Shown: positions 1 to 5,903 of the stretch, piece after piece
Layout: each line of letters opens with the position of its first letter
Position numbering within the stretch: position 1 is the first letter of the stretch
From: an uncultured Oscillospiraceae bacterium
Lineage (GTDB): Bacteria; Bacillota; Clostridia; Oscillospirales; Oscillospiraceae
Direction: 5' to 3'
NCBI GenBank assembly: GCA_904398675.1
Contig: CAJFPI010000071.1
Span: forward strand, 1-11,780
DNA: 11,780 bases
Program-made: the position numbers and the translations under genes
The notes under the pieces: model-generated
Seen by the model: the letters and a program-made list of their open reading frames with translations, nothing else
What the model was told of the DNA's origin: nothing
Databases searched by the model: none

Positions 1-397
1 CGTACTTGGCAAAGGGAGAGCCCACGACGCCCATGGAATAGGGAATGACGTACATGGTGCGGCCCTTCATGGCGCCGGTGTACAGCTTGTTGAGCTTTTC
101 GTGCATCTCGGCGGGAGCCATCCAGTTGTTGGTGGGACCGGCGTTCTCCTGCTTTTCGCAGCAGATAAAGGTGCGGTCCTCCACGCGGGCCACGTCGTTG
201 ACGGCGGTGCGGTGCAGATAGCAGTCAGGCAGCAGGTCCTGGTTGAGTTTCTCCATCTCGCCGGTGGAGCAGGCCTCGGCGCGCAGGGCGTCGATCTGCT
301 CCTGGGAGCCGTCGATCCAGACGATGTTGTCAGGCTGGGTCATTTTGGCCATCTCGTCGATCCAGGACAGGACGGCCTTGTTGCTTGTCAAAGCCAT
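1..397 (-). CDS. pckG: Phosphoenolpyruvate carboxykinase (GTP), N-terminal part
   Basis: The minus-strand frame starting at 397 encodes MALTSNKAVLSWIDEMAK and runs off the window edge after about 132 residues. The segments NIVWIDGSQEQ, a CCEKQENAGPTNNWM stretch and MKGRTMYVIPYSMG are typical of the N-terminal lobe of GTP-dependent PEP carboxykinase (EC 4.1.1.32), which interconverts oxaloacetate plus GTP with PEP, CO2 and GDP in the cytosol. The full enzyme is about 600 residues, so roughly the first fifth is visible and the kinase and catalytic loops lie outside. The start is supported by GAGGAGGAA a few bases upstream and by a sigma-A promoter at 450-478. In fermentative Clostridia this enzyme often runs in the oxaloacetate-forming direction, but the direction here is inference. 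Identification rests on recalled family sequence and is strong. Confidence 0.93.
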   Translation of the reverse strand, partial: MALTSNKAVLSWIDEMAKMTQPDNIVWIDGSQEQIDALRAEACSTGEMEKLNQDLLPDCYLHRTAVNDVARVEDRTFICCEKQENAGPTNNWMAPAEMHEKLNKLYTGAMKGRTMYVIPYSMGVVGSPFAKY

Positions 398-449
398 GGT
401 TGTTTCCTCCTCAGATGAAATTTCAGAAATCGATGGTTTCCTTGATAGC

Positions 450-478
450 ATGATACTAAAAACTTGGAAAAATTTCAA
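450..478 (-). promoter_or_regulatory. Sigma-A promoter of pckG
   Basis: On the minus strand TTGAAA (478-473) and TATCAT (455-450) are separated by exactly 17 bases, about 50 bases upstream of the pckG start. The surrounding A/T-rich sequence contrasts with the GC-rich genes. Confidence 0.7.
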
Positions 479-532
479 GCCCAAAGTAGAGACGTAAACC
501 CAGAACAGGGGCAATTTTTGCAAAGTACTGCC

Positions 533-558
533 GGGATTCCCGGGATACAGGGAATACC
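533..558 (-). terminator. Possible weak terminator after the HAD phosphatase
   Basis: GGGATTCCC (533-541) and GGGAATACC (550-558) form a 9-bp inverted repeat with one mismatch and an 8-base loop, just past the HAD stop codon. There is no clean T run right after the stem on the minus strand, so this may instead be a simple hairpin. Confidence 0.3.
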
Positions 559-567
559 GCAGAGACG

Positions 568-1371
568 TCAGCTCTCCAGCAGGCGGTGGAGCGCCTTGGC
601 CAATCCGTCGTTGTCATTGGTGTCGGTAACCAGCCTGGCTGCTTGCTGTATGGCGGCGGGCGCATTGCCCATGGCCACGGATATCCCCACAGCCGAGAGC
701 ATCTCCCGGTCATTTTCACTGTCTCCCAGAGCGGCCGTCTCCTCCATGGGGATGCCCCACTGCCCACACAGGAGCGACAGGGCGCGGCCTTTGTCGGCCC
801 CGGCGGGCATCAGCTCCAGATTGGTGGAATCCGAGCTGGTGATATGAAGATCCGCAATTTCTGACGCCGCCCGACGCAGCCAGGCCAGCCGGTCCGCCTC
901 CCCCAGCACCAGGAGCTTGCAGGGAGCGAGACCGTGGTCCGCCGCGTACTGCCACGGGGCCTCCGTGATGGTCTGGAACCGGCGGAGCAGGTTCCCGGGG
1001 TAGTGCCGCGTGAAAAAGACGGCGGAGGCGGGGGTGACCAGCAGCTCCTCTCCGGCAAAGAAGACCACCTGGAAGGATGCGTCTACCAGCTGCTCCAGTG
1101 CAGCTGCGGCGGCAGGGGAAAAGGCCCACTGCCGGATATGCCGCCCGGCGGACAGGTCCGCCACCGCGCACCCGCCAAGGCACACAGCCATGCTGTCGCA
1201 GAGCGCCGCCTGGTTGAACCAGGCGGCCTCCCGGGCGCTGCGCCCGGAGGAGAGCACCACGCGGACCCCCTGCGCCCTGGCCCGGGCAATGGCCTCCACA
1301 GCGGAGGCGGGGATCTGCCCTCTGGAGTCAAGCAGTGTTCCATCGATATCCAGCGCGATCAGCCGAATCAT
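568..1371 (-). CDS. Cof-type HAD-superfamily phosphatase
   Basis: This 267-residue cytoplasmic protein has the full HAD motif set. Motif I is DIDGTLLD at residues 8-15, with nucleophile Asp8 and acid/base Asp10. Motif II is the SSGR at 41-44. The motif III lysine is Lys194 in GADKG, and motif IV is GDSEND at 216-221. The large insert between motifs II and III is the C2-type cap of the Cof/YidA group, whose members hydrolyse sugar phosphates, FMN, PLP or similar; substrate cannot be read from sequence. The start at 1371 is chosen because AAGGAG lies just upstream and motif I begins 8 residues in, as is usual for the family. An in-frame ATG 51 bases upstream (1422) lies at the -10 box of the promoter and is rejected. 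The gene is monocistronic, with its own promoter. Confidence 0.9.
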   Translation of the reverse strand: MIRLIALDIDGTLLDSRGQIPASAVEAIARARAQGVRVVLSSGRSAREAAWFNQAALCDSMAVCLGGCAVADLSAGRHIRQWAFSPAAAAALEQLVDASFQVVFFAGEELLVTPASAVFFTRHYPGNLLRRFQTITEAPWQYAADHGLAPCKLLVLGEADRLAWLRRAASEIADLHITSSDSTNLELMPAGADKGRALSLLCGQWGIPMEETAALGDSENDREMLSAVGISVAMGNAPAAIQQAARLVTDTNDNDGLAKALHRLLES

Positions 1372-1420
1372 AGATCCTTCTCCTTTTTGCGTGAGGGGTA
1401 GCCTCGTTTGGCTGTTATGC

Positions 1421-1429
1421 ATTATACCA
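1421..1429 (-). promoter_or_regulatory. Extended -10 promoter of the HAD phosphatase gene
   Basis: The minus strand reads TGGTATAAT: a perfect TATAAT (1426-1421) preceded by the TGN of an extended -10 element. No good -35 hexamer lies 17 bases upstream, which fits the extended -10 class. It is about 50 bases upstream of the start codon. Confidence 0.6.
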
Positions 1430-1561
1430 CAGACCGGGGCTGTACTTCTACCCAGCTTTCCAGCCGGGAGAAGGTGACCTTTTGCATATTTTGCCGAAAA
1501 CAGCAGGGGCCGAAGGGCGTGTCCGAAACTGCCGCCGTCAGCCGCAGATTTTTGTCATACT

Positions 1562-1577
1562 TGTTACTGTTTGTAAC
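1562..1577 (+). promoter_or_regulatory. TGTTAC-N4-TGTAAC repeat upstream of the 3D-protein promoter
   Basis: TGTTAC (1562-1567) and TGTAAC (1572-1577) form a tandem hexamer pair that is also an inverted repeat (GTTAC-TGTTT-GTAAC). It lies about 95 bases upstream of the -35 box of the cell-wall protein gene. It resembles the WalR direct repeat TGTWAH-N5-TGTWAH of Bacillus, but the spacing is one base short. Apart from this I see no gene or clear element in 1430-1665. Confidence 0.25.
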
Positions 1578-1669
1578 TATTAATAGGCTTGGATCATAGG
1601 ATGAGACGGAGGGGCGGCCACTATATCTTGTGCTTTTTGTGCGAATAAAAAAAGGATTCCATAAAAAAC

Positions 1670-1698
1670 TTGACAAATTGCTTTCAATGGATTATACT
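1670..1698 (+). promoter_or_regulatory. Consensus sigma-A promoter of the G5/3D protein gene
   Basis: TTGACA (1670-1675) and TATACT (1693-1698) are separated by 17 bases. Transcription should start near 1705, leaving an untranslated leader of roughly 155 bases, unusually long compared with the other leaders in the window. Confidence 0.88.
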
Positions 1699-1710
1699 CA
1701 ACGGAGTTTT

Positions 1711-1844
1711 CCGAATGGTAACAAAAAGTTACAAAGCGGTTTATTCGTGCCAAAGTCTGTCTATCATCCAGTTACCACGGACTTTTGGCCGCGCCGCCAG
1801 GCGGCGGCGCAGGGCCGGGTTTACCGTGCGTTTGCATGGCAAAC
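1711..1844 (+). promoter_or_regulatory. Structured 5' leader of the G5/3D protein mRNA
   Basis: The leader contains several consecutive helices. CGAAT (1712-1716) pairs with ATTCG (1743-1747) around an inner GTAAC-AAAAA-GTTAC hairpin (1718-1732). CCAAAGTC (1750-1757) pairs with GACTTTTGG (1780-1788), with one bulged T. GCGCCGCC-AGGC-GGCGGCGC (1791-1810) is a perfect GC hairpin. GTTTGC-ATG-GCAAAC (1830-1844) ends five bases before the AGGAGG at 1849-1854. GTTACC (1771-1776) could compete for the GGTAAC at 1717-1722. No T run follows a stem, so control of translation or RNA stability is more plausible than attenuation. I do not recognise a known riboswitch class, and the c-di-AMP ydaO consensus is not apparent. 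Confidence 0.5.
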
Positions 1845-1862
1845 AGACAGGAGGTTAACACT

Positions 1863-2885
1863 ATGTTGAATCAATGGATACGAGAGCACCGCCGGCATGT
1901 CCGGCATATGGTGGTCTCCACGTTCCTGGTGGCGTTCGCCCTGGCGGCGATCCTCTTTCCATCGTCTTCCGCCGCTGCGGCGGATCTGACCCAGGAGGAT
2001 AGCCAGAGCGCTGCTGCGGAGCCGGCCCAGGAGGTATTCCTGGTGGCCCGGACATCCCTGCCGGAAAAGAGCACGGCGGAGGAGGTCCAGCTCAAAGAGG
2101 GACAGCGGGTGGTGATCCGCTGGAACGACGAGGAGCACGGCATCCTGGCAAAGGATGAGACGGTGGAGGAGCTGCTGGACCGTCTGGAGGTGACCGTCAG
2201 CCCGCTGGATATGGTGGCTGTGAATGCAGGCAGCGACCCGGTGGAGGTGACGGTGGGGCAGGAGATCGTCTGCTATGAGACGGTAGAGGAGATCACCGAG
2301 AGCCCTGTGACCTACCAGTACAGCAGCATTCTGCCCACCTGGAGCGAGACGGTGGTCAAGCAGGGACAGGACGGCGTCCACGCCGAGGTGTACGAGGTGG
2401 TCTACAGCGGCGGCGAGGAGATCTCCCGCCAGCTGGTGGAGGTCACCGACACCCCCGCCACGGAGACGGTGATCCAGAAGGGGACGCTGGAAAACTTCGC
2501 CCCCAACGATGCGAAGGTAACGGAGATTGTCTCCAATGGTGACGGCACCGGCAAGCTGGTGCTGGAAAACGGGCAGGAGATTACCTTCAACCAGACCCTT
2601 ACCATGAAAGCCACCGCCTACACCACCGGTGATCCGGGCGTTGGGACGATCACGGCCTCCGGCTCCACAGTGCATATGGGAACTGTGGGCGTGGAGCGCA
2701 GCCAGCTCCCCTTTGGGACCAAGATGTATATTGTTACCAGCGACGGGTCCTATGTCTACGGGTTCTCCATTGCGGAGGACACCGGAGGCGCCATTCGGAA
2801 AAACCGCATTGATCTGTACCATAATACCTATGAGGAATGCATCCAGTTTGGGGTGCGCAACTGCACCGTATATATTCTGGACTGA
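1863..2885 (+). CDS. Secreted G5 and 3D-domain cell-wall protein (YabE/YocH-like)
   Basis: This 340-residue exported protein begins with a basic N-terminus and a hydrophobic segment (about 16-33), with a likely signal-peptidase site after the alanine run near 37-40. A DUF348-like ubiquitin fold is suggested at about 80-135 (ETVEELLDRLEV). A G5 domain follows at about 140-208 (SETVVKQGQDGV ... TETVIQKGT). The C-terminus (about 246-340) is a 3D domain with EDTGGAIRKNRIDLY; Asp306 and Asp317 are the conserved acids also found in MltA-type lytic transglycosylases. Such proteins cleave or remodel peptidoglycan outside the cell. The first of the three signature aspartates appears to be Glu278 (VGVERSQLPFGT, where VDP is usual). 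The start at 1863 follows AGGAGG (1849-1854) with 8-base spacing; an upstream in-frame ATG at 1785 lies in the structured leader and is rejected. A terminator follows directly. Confidence 0.9.
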   Translation: MLNQWIREHRRHVRHMVVSTFLVAFALAAILFPSSSAAAADLTQEDSQSAAAEPAQEVFLVARTSLPEKSTAEEVQLKEGQRVVIRWNDEEHGILAKDETVEELLDRLEVTVSPLDMVAVNAGSDPVEVTVGQEIVCYETVEEITESPVTYQYSSILPTWSETVVKQGQDGVHAEVYEVVYSGGEEISRQLVEVTDTPATETVIQKGTLENFAPNDAKVTEIVSNGDGTGKLVLENGQEITFNQTLTMKATAYTTGDPGVGTITASGSTVHMGTVGVERSQLPFGTKMYIVTSDGSYVYGFSIAEDTGGAIRKNRIDLYHNTYEECIQFGVRNCTVYILD

Positions 2886-2904
2886 AAAGAGACAGCGCAC
2901 GAAG

Positions 2905-2942
2905 GCGCCGGGGAGCCATGGCTCCCCGGCGCTGTTTCTATT
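2905..2942 (+). terminator. Intrinsic terminator of the G5/3D protein gene
   Basis: Positions 2905-2932 are a perfect GC-rich palindrome centred on CCATGG, followed by TGTTTCTATT. It lies 20 bases after the stop codon. Confidence 0.8.
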
Positions 2943-2997
2943 ATCAGGCTTGTAAAAACATTGCCGAAAGCATTCCAAAATTTTCTGCATAAGAGGG

Positions 2998-3025
2998 TTG
3001 ACAAATACGGAGCTACAGGTATAAT
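2998..3025 (+). promoter_or_regulatory. Strong sigma-A promoter of the citrate-synthase-like/GntR operon
   Basis: Perfect hexamers TTGACA (2998-3003) and TATAAT (3020-3025) are separated by 16 bases. The predicted start near 3032 leaves a leader of only about 23 bases. Confidence 0.9.
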
Positions 3026-3040
3026 TGTATACATTAATAC
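3019..3040 (+). promoter_or_regulatory. Candidate GntR/FadR-type operator over the -10 box and start site
   Basis: TGTATACA (3026-3033) is a perfect 8-bp palindrome abutting the -10 box. It lies inside overlapping inverted repeats GTATA-ATTG-TATAC (3019-3032) and GTAT-N6-ATAC (3027-3040). FadR-subfamily GntR proteins typically bind TNGT/ACNA half-sites around such a core; the left half TTGT fits and the right half ACAT is one base off. Its position would let the operon's own GntR protein repress transcription. The link to that regulator is inference. Confidence 0.5.
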
Positions 3041-3054
3041 AGGAGGTGCTTTCC

Positions 3055-4431
3055 ATGCTTGAACTGTCCAACGCCACCCATCTGCTGGAGCAGAAATCCT
3101 ATAAATATCAGCTGCAGGATGTGGCGGAGCCCAATCTCTACCGGGATATCTACAGCTATGACGAGATTCCCAAGATCCCCTTCAACCACCGGCGGGTGCC
3201 CATCAGCATGCCCGAGGAGATCACCATCACGGACACCACCTTCCGGGATGGACAGCAAGCCATGGAGCCCTATTCCGTCCAGCAGATCGTAGACCTCTTC
3301 AAGCTCCTCTCCCGCCTGAGCGGACCCAACGGCATCATCCGCCAGACAGAGTTTTTCGTCTACAGCAAAAAGGACCGGGAGGCCCTGGACCGCTGCCGGG
3401 AGCTGGGACTGCGTTTCCCGGAGATCACCACATGGATCCGCGCCAGCAAGGAGGACTTCAAGCTGGTGGCGGATCTGGGCATCCGTGAAACCGGCATGCT
3501 CACCAGCTGCTCGGACTACCACATTTTTAAAAAGCTGAAGATGACCCGCAAGCAGGCCATGGACACCTATCTGGGCGCGGTGAAGGAGGCCTTCTCCGCC
3601 GGCGTGATGCCCCGGTGCCATTTGGAGGATGTGACCCGGGCAGATTTCTATGGCTTTGTGGTTCCCTTTGTCAACGCTCTGCAGGAGCTGTCCAAGGAGG
3701 CCGGGATCCCGGTGAAGATCCGGGCCTGCGACACCATGGGCTACGGCGTACCCTATACCGAGGTGGCCATGCCCCGCAGCGTCCCCGGCATAATCTACGG
3801 CCTGCGCCACTATGCCGATGTGCCCAGCGAGATGCTGGAGTGGCACGGGCACAACGATTTCTACTGTGCCACCGCCAATGCCAGCGCCGCCTGGCTCTAT
3901 GGCGCAGGGGCGGTAAACTGCTCTCTGCTGGGCATCGGTGAGCGCACCGGCAATGTGCCCCTGGAGTCCATGGTTGTTCAGTATGCCGGGTTCCGCGGCA
4001 CCCTGGACGGGATGGACACCACCGCCATCACCGATATCGCCCGCTATTTCCAGAAGGAGATCGGCTATCAGATCCCGGAGTCCACCCCCTTTGTAGGCCG
4101 CAACTTCAACATGACCAAGGCCGGCATCCACGCCGACGGCCTTTTGAAAGACGAGGAGATCTACAACATCTTCAATACCAAAAAGCTGCTGAACCGTCCG
4201 GCCAGCGTGATGATCAGCAAGACTTCCGGCCTTGCGGGCATCGCCTACTGGATCAATGAGAACTACGGGCTCGGCGAGTCTGAGAGTGTGGGGAAGAACG
4301 ATCCGCTGGTGGTGGAGCTGAAGAAATGGGTGGATGCCGAGTATGAGAACGGCCGGCAGAATGCCCTGGGCCGCCGCGAGCTGGAGGAGAAAATCGCGGC
4401 GCTGGCTCCCGACAGATTCTCCGCGCGGTAA
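3055..4431 (+). CDS. DRE-TIM metallolyase, Re-citrate synthase / 2-isopropylmalate synthase-like
   Basis: This 458-residue cytosolic enzyme of the HMGL-like (DRE-TIM) family condenses acetyl-CoA with a 2-oxo acid. Asp60 and Arg64 lie in ITDTTFRDGQQ. The C-terminal metal ligands His264 and His266 are in the EWHGHND motif, followed by LLGIGERTGN (291-300) and FNMTKAGIHADG (351-362). It lacks the long C-terminal leucine-binding regulatory domain of LeuA, and its opening (YKYQLQDVAEPNLYRDIY) is that of the Clostridial group often annotated 2-isopropylmalate synthase, to which the oxygen-sensitive Re-citrate synthase of C. kluyveri belongs as I recall. Citrate formation from oxaloacetate and acetyl-CoA is therefore my favoured role; isopropylmalate, citramalate or homocitrate synthesis remain possible. 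The start at 3055 follows AGGAGG (3041-3046). The gene is first in an operon with the GntR regulator 11 bases downstream. Confidence 0.82.
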   Translation: MLELSNATHLLEQKSYKYQLQDVAEPNLYRDIYSYDEIPKIPFNHRRVPISMPEEITITDTTFRDGQQAMEPYSVQQIVDLFKLLSRLSGPNGIIRQTEFFVYSKKDREALDRCRELGLRFPEITTWIRASKEDFKLVADLGIRETGMLTSCSDYHIFKKLKMTRKQAMDTYLGAVKEAFSAGVMPRCHLEDVTRADFYGFVVPFVNALQELSKEAGIPVKIRACDTMGYGVPYTEVAMPRSVPGIIYGLRHYADVPSEMLEWHGHNDFYCATANASAAWLYGAGAVNCSLLGIGERTGNVPLESMVVQYAGFRGTLDGMDTTAITDIARYFQKEIGYQIPESTPFVGRNFNMTKAGIHADGLLKDEEIYNIFNTKKLLNRPASVMISKTSGLAGIAYWINENYGLGESESVGKNDPLVVELKKWVDAEYENGRQNALGRRELEEKIAALAPDRFSAR

Positions 4432-4442
4432 GAGGTGAAACC

Positions 4443-5111
4443 ATGGCCGTTGTCAAAATCACATCCCTGGCGGACATTGTCTATGAGCAGGTGGAGCGGG
4501 ACATCCTCAGCGGCGCATACCAGAGAGGGGACACCCTTACGGAGCTGAAGCTCAGCGAGCAGATGCAGGTCAGCCGCACGCCGGTGCGGGAGGCGCTGCG
4601 CCGCCTGGAGCAGGACGACCTGGTGGAGAGCCGGGGCAAAAGCATTGTGGTGGTGGGAATCACCCAGGAGGATCTCATTGACCTCCTGGAGATCCGCAGC
4701 CGCCTGGAGGGGCTGGCTACCGCCCGCTGCTGCAAACGGATCACCAAAGAGGAGCTGGATGAGCTGGATGAGATCGTGATGCTGCAGGAGTTTTATGTGT
4801 CCCGGGAGCTGCCGGACAAGATTGTGGAGTCAGACAGCCGGTTTCACGAGGCAATCTATGCCGCCTGCGGCAGCCGGACCTTCGAAAAGCAGCTGACTGC
4901 ACTGAATAAAAAGCTGCAGCGGTTCCGGCAGATGTCGGTCTCTCTCAGCGTGCGGGCTAAGGCTTCCGTGGCTGAGCACCGGGACATCTTCAACGCCCTG
5001 ACCGCCAGAGACGCCGTCCGGGCGGAGGAGCTGGCAGTGCTCCATGTGGACCGTGTGCGGACGAACATCCTGCAGACGGCGGCCAATGCCCGGGAGCTGC
5101 CGCACCGCTGA
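4443..5111 (+). CDS. GntR-family transcriptional regulator, FadR/FCD subfamily
   Basis: This 222-residue DNA-binding protein has an N-terminal winged helix (about 6-72) with the typical GntR segment LSEQMQVSRTPVREALRRLE at 37-56. It is followed by an all-helical FCD ligand domain (about 78-215). The four FCD metal/ligand residues are present: Asp131, His135, His179 and His201. FCD domains commonly sense small carboxylates through a bound divalent metal, which fits its place behind a citrate-synthase-like gene. It starts 11 bases after that gene's stop codon, with AGAGGTGA as its binding site, so the two are co-transcribed. It probably regulates its own operon through the palindrome at 3026-3033. 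The effector is not known; citrate or another acid made from oxaloacetate is a guess. Confidence 0.92.
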   Translation: MAVVKITSLADIVYEQVERDILSGAYQRGDTLTELKLSEQMQVSRTPVREALRRLEQDDLVESRGKSIVVVGITQEDLIDLLEIRSRLEGLATARCCKRITKEELDELDEIVMLQEFYVSRELPDKIVESDSRFHEAIYAACGSRTFEKQLTALNKKLQRFRQMSVSLSVRAKASVAEHRDIFNALTARDAVRAEELAVLHVDRVRTNILQTAANARELPHR

Positions 5112-5147
5112 TACATGCGCTGCCGGCTGGAAAGATCGAAATGAAAA

Positions 5148-5184
5148 GGCGGGCGGTCCCAGCCGGGACCGCCCGCCTCTTTAT
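5148..5184 (+). terminator. Bidirectional terminator between the GntR and YlmC/YmxH-like genes
   Basis: A perfect 13-bp GC stem (5148-5160 with 5165-5177, loop AGCC) is followed by TCTTTAT on the plus strand. It is preceded by AAAA, which gives TTTT on the minus strand. The two genes converge here. Confidence 0.85.
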
Positions 5185-5197
5185 AGAGCGAACAGAT

Positions 5198-5491
5198 TCA
5201 GAACCGGCAGCGCCCCCGTTTCCCGCTGCAGCGGTACGGCTCCCGGCGCTGGAAGGGCTTGTCGATCAGAATAATGTCGTCGCCGATCTGCTTGATGCAG
5301 TCCCAAGGGATATAATAATCCTCCCCCCGGCCAAAGAGGCCGAAAAACCGGCAGGGCCCCGGAACGATGATGGCGGTGACGTGCCCCTCCGGCAGGCGGA
5401 TTTCCACGTCCCCCACATACCCGAGACGGCATCCGTCATTGATGTTGATGACCTCCTTATAACGCATTTCCACCATTCTGCACTGCTGCAT
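5198..5491 (-). CDS. YlmC/YmxH-like PRC-barrel protein, sporulation-associated family
   Basis: This 97-residue protein carries a single PRC-barrel domain at about 12-77. Characteristic segments are KEVININDGCRLGYVGDVEI (12-31), then IIVPGPCRFFGLFGRGED (41-58) and YYIPWDCIKQIGDDIILID (59-77). Spore formers usually carry one or more YlmC/YmxH proteins of 80-100 residues; the family is linked to sporulation but its molecular job is unknown. The Cys- and Arg-rich tail (RREPYRCSGKRGRCRF) goes beyond the core fold. The start at 5491 is supported by GGGGGCGG upstream; an internal Met6 lacks a binding site. No sigma-A promoter is visible in the 65 bases between this gene and the terminator at 5555-5592, so a sporulation sigma factor or read-through from the upstream RNA may drive it. 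Confidence 0.85.
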   Translation of the reverse strand: MQQCRMVEMRYKEVININDGCRLGYVGDVEIRLPEGHVTAIIVPGPCRFFGLFGRGEDYYIPWDCIKQIGDDIILIDKPFQRREPYRCSGKRGRCRF

Positions 5492-5554
5492 CTGACCGCC
5501 CCCTTTTTCCTAAGCCTATTCCGCCGCCTGGCTGTCCTATGCCGGGGCGGGACG

Positions 5555-5592
5555 AAAAAACCGGCGCCGCGGGGATCCTCCCGCGGCGCCGG
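5555..5592 (-). terminator. Strong intrinsic terminator on the minus strand
   Basis: CCGGCGCCGCGGG (5561-5573) and CCCGCGGCGCCGG (5580-5592) form a perfect 13-bp stem with a six-base loop. On the minus strand it is followed by six T residues (5560-5555). On the plus strand there is no T run, so it works in the minus direction. No minus-strand protein gene lies upstream of it in this window. Confidence 0.85.
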
Positions 5593-5720
5593 CCATCTCT
5601 GTTCGATTGGACAGCCCACCTTTCTGTTCCGTCATTTCGTTTATCACCGGCTATGCCGGCTGGCTTTCATCTATGTGAAAGAGGGAAACAGGTCGCCTCT
5701 CTGGAAACAGGATAGCGCGG
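5555..5720 (-). ncRNA. Candidate terminated small RNA or leader RNA
   Basis: A roughly 165-base stretch without a credible ORF ends in the strong terminator at 5555-5592. On the minus strand it contains hairpins CTTTCA-N6-TGAAAG (5681-5664) and CCGGC-ATA-GCCGG (5659-5647). It also has two copies of CCTGTTTCC (5711-5703 and 5692-5684) that could pair with GGAACAG further on. A possible promoter is TTGGTA (5755-5750), 18 bases, TATTAA (5731-5726), which is weak. It may be a free-standing sRNA or an attenuated leader of the YlmC/YmxH-like gene 64 bases beyond the terminator. The length is compatible with 6S RNA, but I see no signature sequence that proves it, and it is not tmRNA, SRP RNA or a T-box. 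Confidence 0.45.
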
Positions 5721-5733
5721 CCACTTTAATATT

Positions 5734-5810
5734 ACCTAAAAAATGCCTTTACCAATTTGTAAACTTCAAAGGGACCGGAATTTACAACTTATTCATGGCT
5801 TTTTTTAGGT
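5734..5810. repeat. 77-bp dyad with 30-bp arms in the intergenic region
   Basis: The 30-bp arm 5781-5810 on the plus strand and the arm 5763-5734 on the minus strand both read TTTACAA-N9-GGCWTTTTTTAGGT and match at 24 of 30 positions by my alignment. A 17-bp centre (5764-5780) separates them. The left arm also contains its own near-palindrome TTTAC-N6-GTAAA (5748-5763). The dyad lies between the candidate minus-strand RNA and the plus-strand lipoprotein, as expected for a shared divergent control region. Confidence 0.5.
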
Positions 5811-5903
5811 GTGTTTTAACTTCCTGCGCTACCATCTGGTAACAGCAGGGGAAACCCTCTGCGAGATGAAACAAGCAAAAATAAAAAGGAGGAAACAAGC
5901 AAC

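Noticed and set aside
1711..1844. A c-di-AMP (ydaO) riboswitch ahead of the cell-wall gene
   Set aside because: The leader lacks the conserved core I would expect for that class, so it is left as an unassigned structured leader.
1821..3077. A 418-codon minus-strand frame opposite the G5/3D protein gene
   Set aside because: It runs through the terminator and promoter of the plus-strand genes and shows antisense composition.
5555..5720. T-box, tmRNA or SRP RNA as identity of the candidate RNA
   Set aside because: No AGGGTGG-type T-box core, no tag reading frame or tRNA-like end, and no SRP domain IV GGAAGG-type loop were found.
5141..5842. A 233-codon plus-strand frame across the YlmC/YmxH-like gene, terminator and dyad
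   Set aside because: It starts within the GntR terminator, crosses several non-coding structures and lies opposite a recognisable family protein.
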